DNA from: Craspedostauros australis
Lineage: Eukaryota; Bacillariophyta; Bacillariophyceae; Mastogloiales; Achnanthaceae
Assembly: GCA_026770025.1 (NCBI GenBank)
Contig: JAMXDE010000019.1
Span: forward strand, 558,001 to 622,000
Direction of reading: 5' to 3'
DNA length: 64,000 nt
Part shown: in pieces, positions 60,901 to 64,000 of the stretch
Layout of the letters: every line of letters starts with the position of its first letter
Numbering within the stretch: the first letter of the stretch is position 1
Translations under genes and position numbers: made by a program
Notes under the pieces: model-generated
Database searches by the model: none
Seen by the model: the letters and a program-made list of their open reading frames with translations, nothing else
What the model was told of the DNA's origin: nothing

Positions 60901-61493
60901 CGCGATCGGCAAAGCCCTCCAAGACGGACAACAACATCTACCATCCGATCACACCACAGCACTACAAGACCTGACCGCGGAAACCGAACACCCACCACTC
61001 GCAGTACCAGGCTGGGCAAGCAAAACAACACGGACCAACGCCAAACTACCAGACTACATCGCGGACAAGTTGAAGGACATCTGTGAAGCGTCCGCGAAGG
61101 ACCCGAAAAACAGACCGTCCGAACACGAAGCACACGAGAAACTGATGAAGGACGAAAAAAACCAAAACGGACTGGTACGTACAACTGCACGCAAATCCCA
61201 TGCGTGTCAAAGCCTCGTTGTTTGCAGCGTACAATGCCAAACAACGCAAGGACAAGAAGCAGGCCGCTCTCAAGGCGGAAACCAACACCAACACCAACCC
61301 AACAAGCACAGCAATAGCATCTGCAATCGTGGCGACCCACAATGCGCCAGCTGCAACAGAGGAGGAACGAAGAGAGAAGGAGTTGCAGAGAGAGGAGGAG
61401 GAGCTGGATCATCAGATGTGGTGTGATGCTGACACACTGAAGGCCAACACAGAAAGTGAGGCTGTGTTGGATGATGGGACAGAAATTTTGTGA
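57980..61493 (+). CDS. Giant putative DDE/RNase-H-fold transposase of the TTAA element
   Basis: An ATG in a good context (ACCATGT) at 57980 opens a frame of over 1,060 codons. Residues 1-200 are Pro/Ala-rich. A helical region follows (about 200-550), then a basic Lys/Arg/Thr-rich segment (about 557-590, possible nuclear signal) and a lone CNRCG pair (C612, C615). The C-terminal core has AYVVLDHKQK (D695), TEIILQSDNACCF (D779) and YTEAQTGKSMLDTHFA (E816, D825, H827). This D-SDN-E/D arrangement on predicted beta strands suggests an RNase H fold. Near an A run at 61155-61161 the coding-like frame shifts by one (+1): the original frame becomes low-complexity and ends at 61426, while the other reads DWYVQLHANPMRVKASLF and ends at 61493. 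The product would be about 1,170 residues. No intron is needed elsewhere. Its place inside the TIRs supports a transposase role, which is inferred. Confidence 0.7.
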
Positions 61494-63170
61494 TGGCTGT
61501 GCATCACCGCGATAACACTAGTTGTGGAGTTTTGTGGGGGCAGACCATGCTACTAAAACGAGTCTAGAGGGCATCCAAAAAAACACATCCAACATCTGCT
61601 TGTCATGCTATATCTCAACAACACATCGTCTACAATTAAATCTAAACATTGCGTTCGTACACATGACTATCGGTTAATCAGAATATCGAAGTTAAATGAG
61701 TATAGAAAATATTTTGGAAGTCAAGTTGGTTTGCTGTGTTTTGTGTGGTGGATTCGGAAAAAATTGTTGATGCCACAATGTTGCCCTCCAATGAGCACAC
61801 ATAATCATCATCATCATCCTTGTATTTCAGTAAACTGTGCATACCATTCGCTCTGCATACCTCCCAGCTATCCGCTCCATGAAGGATGGCCACAGATATC
61901 GGCTCTGCATGCAGCAATGCACCCACACACTGAAACAGAACGATTTCGAAAAAACGCTTTCAATCCGCTTGCAATGCAGATTTGGATCCGTATCTCGTCC
62001 ATACGATCCTTTCAGCCCCTCCAAGTGCTCCTCGTGCATTCCCACACTCCATGGCGACACGCGGATGCATCCAGAATGGGCTGGGCGTGCATGGCCGACG
62101 TGATACACCTCCACAAGATGATGTGGTGGTGCATTTTTTGCTCCCACCAACAATGACCATTCTGCAGATATGGTTGGCTGCAGCCTCTTGTAGACCATAT
62201 CCGTGGCACAGACTTCACGACGTGCATCTTTAATTGATGTCGCACGCACCTTGTATTGGGGCCTTGGAGATTGAGGGGCGTCGTCCCATTGCTCCTCGCA
62301 GCCAAAGCCACGCGACCAGTGCCGCGCAAGCCTCAACCAAAACTCCTCAGAACCACCTTTTCCTCCGCGCGGAGACCTTCCTGGTGCTCCGCGAGCCTCA
62401 AACTTTGAGGGCGCCTTCTTCTTGCCTTTTATGAGGCGTCTTGCGTATCCGCAGACGCTGATTTGACCTGTGTGTGGCACACACAGGCCAAAACCAACGA
62501 GCCGATTTGGAGCCAAATCGTGATTGTATTTCTGGGGCCTACGACGGCCCCAAATCAACCCCTCTTCCCGCCTCCGTTCGTCCACCCACCAAACGTTGCG
62601 TGGAGGTGACGGCGATGTTCTTGGATCTTGAATTGGCCGGCTGGTTGTTGCGGCGCCAAGCATACCGTTCGACGGCCATTGTGGTATTTTTTTGGTGTTG
62701 CTCCATTTTCATCTTGGTGTGTCGAGTTCGCCACTCTCAACCGGCCTCACATTTTGGGGGATGTGGAGATTTGCCTCCAATTGTAGTAACTGTCCGAAAG
62801 GAGCACAACACAAAATACTTGAGGAGTACCAACCCCACTCAACCACTTCGCCACGACGAAGCAGACCTGATGATGTTGAGCATCGTGATATCATTGGTGT
62901 TTGATGACGAAGTATCCAGTTTCGTGACGTCGACGACGGATTGGACAAGCATATGGTGTAAGTAACGTAAAGACGCATTCACCGCTTCCCCCAACATTCT
63001 ACAACTAGTGCTATCGTGGATGGACTGTTGGATGGTCCCATCCGAACACCTGAAAAAGAGACTAAACAATTCAAAATCGGAACAACCTTGCTGAAACGAA
63101 GAACAGCAAAGGGTTAAATTGGATCGATGTAGTCGTCTGTCAACGGCTGAAACCCGAAAGAGATCGAAAA
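61494..63170. other. 3' non-transposase region of the TTAA element
   Basis: No confident gene. A minus-strand frame at 61827-62663 is open for 278 codons and spans the hairpin field. It has no domain I know and may be fortuitous. A plus-strand frame at 62474-62965 starts at GTG and has one hydrophobic stretch (AIVVFFWCCSIFILVC). The region could hold cargo, a nested noncoding element or a long 3' end. Confidence 0.4.
62363..62552. repeat. Field of consecutive short perfect hairpins
   Basis: Within 190 bp there are six dyads. CTCCGCGCGGAG is at 62363-62374, its second half also pairing with CTCCGCG at 62387-62393. CCTCAAA/TTTGAGG is at 62396-62410. GCGTCT/AGACGC is at 62436-62458 with an inner GCG/CGC. 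CCTGTGTGT/ACACACAGG is at 62467-62487. CGATTTGG/CCAAATCG is at 62503-62520. TGGGGCC/GGCCCCA is at 62533-62552. The stems have different sequences, so this is not a simple repeat. Confidence 0.85.
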
Positions 63171-63174
63171 ATGC

Positions 63175-63343
63175 GCATATCCATCGGTCCATAAAACTTA
63201 AAATAGGATCTAACTCAAAAATGCAACGGTTAATTATGTGTATTAGACCTAATAGGATTATGAATATGTGCTTGGTTAGTATGTAGGAGAGAAAATTTCT
63301 GGAGGTCTATTTCAAACGATTGGTCGACTCACTGATCGGGCTC
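63175..63343 (-). repeat. Right terminal inverted repeat
   Basis: Reverse complement of the left end, with the outer 39 bases 37/39 identical and similarity fading inward beyond about 170 bp. It is followed by TTAA (63344-63347). Confidence 0.85.
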
Positions 63344-63347
63344 TTAA

Positions 63348-63774
63348 CGACAAGACGTTTCATTGTCATTTTCATCGAATGCAAAGACAAAGATCTTAGA
63401 GAGAAGACTAACTCGATTAAATAGTCTCGATTTGTTTTATGACCCACTTGAGTGAACGAAGGTGCAGTCGCGCCTAGTCGTGACTCAGATTTTCGTAAAA
63501 TTTAAAATGATATATAAAAACATAATCTAGACCACCGTGCGATCTTATCCATATAAAAATGGCCTTCATCCGACCTTTGCTTCCAAAGTTATACGCCCTT
63601 ATCTACCACGCACAACGCCGTGTTATTTTTCCTCCTCAAATTTCGGAAACGGGTCTTGGTTGTTCGTGACTTAATATTTTCGATGGTGTTTTTCGGTTAA
63701 TTACGGTTATATTTTGGCGATATGCACCTCGTCAGCGTTTCTTCCCATCGCAACGTCATTATCTTGATCTATTC
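63348..63774. other. AT-rich flank without a gene
   Basis: AT-rich sequence outside the TTAA element with no supported frame, RNA or repeat. Confidence 0.5.
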
Positions 63775-64000
63775 ATGATGGGCATTTCATTGCGCTATTC
63801 TCTGGTTCCCGCAGTTGGTTGTCTCGCTTCTCCTGCAGCTTCTTGTGCATGCGAATTGCCTTGTTCGTCACAGGCTACGTGCTCCTCGTCGCCATCCTGT
63901 TTGTCAACAACCCCTCCATTGGTATCATCCATGCCATCGACAAAAAATAATCAGGGCGATCTATCCAATTCAACTATCATCTACGTTTTTCAACTTGTTC
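63775..64000 (+). CDS. Partial open frame running off the window edge
   Basis: From tandem ATG codons at 63775 and 63778 a frame is open for 75 codons to the last base. It is Cys/Ser/Pro-rich (MMGISLRYSLVPAVGCLAS). The hydrophobic start could be a weak signal peptide. It may be the first exon of a host gene or a chance frame; the window ends too soon to decide. Confidence 0.25.
   Translation, partial: MMGISLRYSLVPAVGCLASPAASCACELPCSSQATCSSSPSCLSTTPPLVSSMPSTKNNQGDLSNSTIIYVFQLV

Larger units (their letters stand above)
57272..63343 (+). mobile_element. 6.07-kb DNA transposon with long TIRs and TTAA target duplication
   Basis: The left end (from 57272) and the right end read inward on the minus strand (from 63343) match at 37 of the first 39 bases (GAGCC[T/C]GATCAGTGAG...). 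They remain alignable for about 170 bp. TTAA lies immediately outside each end (57268-57271 and 63344-63347). Inside are one giant gene (57980-61493) and 1.7 kb with a hairpin field. TTAA duplication is known for piggyBac, Kolobok and some Sola elements, but the protein carries no signature I associate with those. The superfamily is unassigned. Confidence 0.85.

Noticed and set aside
62474-62965. 163-codon plus-strand frame with a hydrophobic stretch
   Set aside because: It starts at GTG inside a hairpin, has no domain, and overlaps a longer minus-strand frame.
57268-63347. Reading the TTAA element as PIF/Harbinger with a TTA or TAA target duplication
   Set aside because: The same trinucleotide does not sit on both sides in direct orientation, whereas the palindromic TTAA does, and the protein lacks the Harbinger layout.

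Overview
The window looks like a repeat-rich stretch of a diatom (stramenopile) nuclear genome. This rests on the Ty1/copia pol proteins, which resemble the diatom 'CoDi' type, and on the mix of several retroelement and DNA-transposon families with almost no host coding sequence. That is recall of family style, not a search result, and I cannot name a genus. No rRNA, tRNA, CRISPR array or bacterial operon is visible.

Layout. 1-2.1 kb holds no supported gene. 2.1-45.7 kb is a nest of LTR retroelements. One copia family (Copia-A, LTR about 790-805 bp, TGTCGA...CCAACA) has eleven LTR copies and four large copies: 4793-13007 (+), 17597-22700 (+, 5' part), 22701-31369 (-) and 37779-45718 (+). A second copia family (Copia-B, 628-bp LTR) is cut in two, with the 3' part at 13008-16816 (+) and the 5' part at 31370-34746 (-). 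Matching target duplications on these distant pieces show Copia-B inside a Copia-A copy, a Copia-A copy inside Copia-B, and a later inversion that separated the halves. The middle forms an inverted repeat with arms of about 5.9 kb (17597-23491 and 25439-31369). A 358-bp TRIM (miniature LTR element) sits inside one Copia-A LTR.

45.7-47.6 kb is an inverted array of 195-bp repeats beside a coding-like open frame. 48414-53912 is a Ty3/gypsy element on the minus strand with one long open frame, near-identical LTRs and a perfect 5-bp target duplication; it looks whole and very young. 54.6-55.4 kb is a 15-bp minisatellite. 55.5-56.8 kb is a PIF/Harbinger-type DDE transposase gene with one in-frame TGA.

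57272-63343 is the most interesting item: a 6.07-kb DNA transposon with terminal inverted repeats of about 170 bp, a TTAA target duplication and a giant protein of about 1,170 residues. The protein has an RNase-H-fold-like acidic motif set (D695, D779, E816/D825) that I cannot place in a named transposase superfamily. The same element holds a dense field of short perfect hairpins at 62363-62552. The last 650 bases contain only a short open frame running off the edge.
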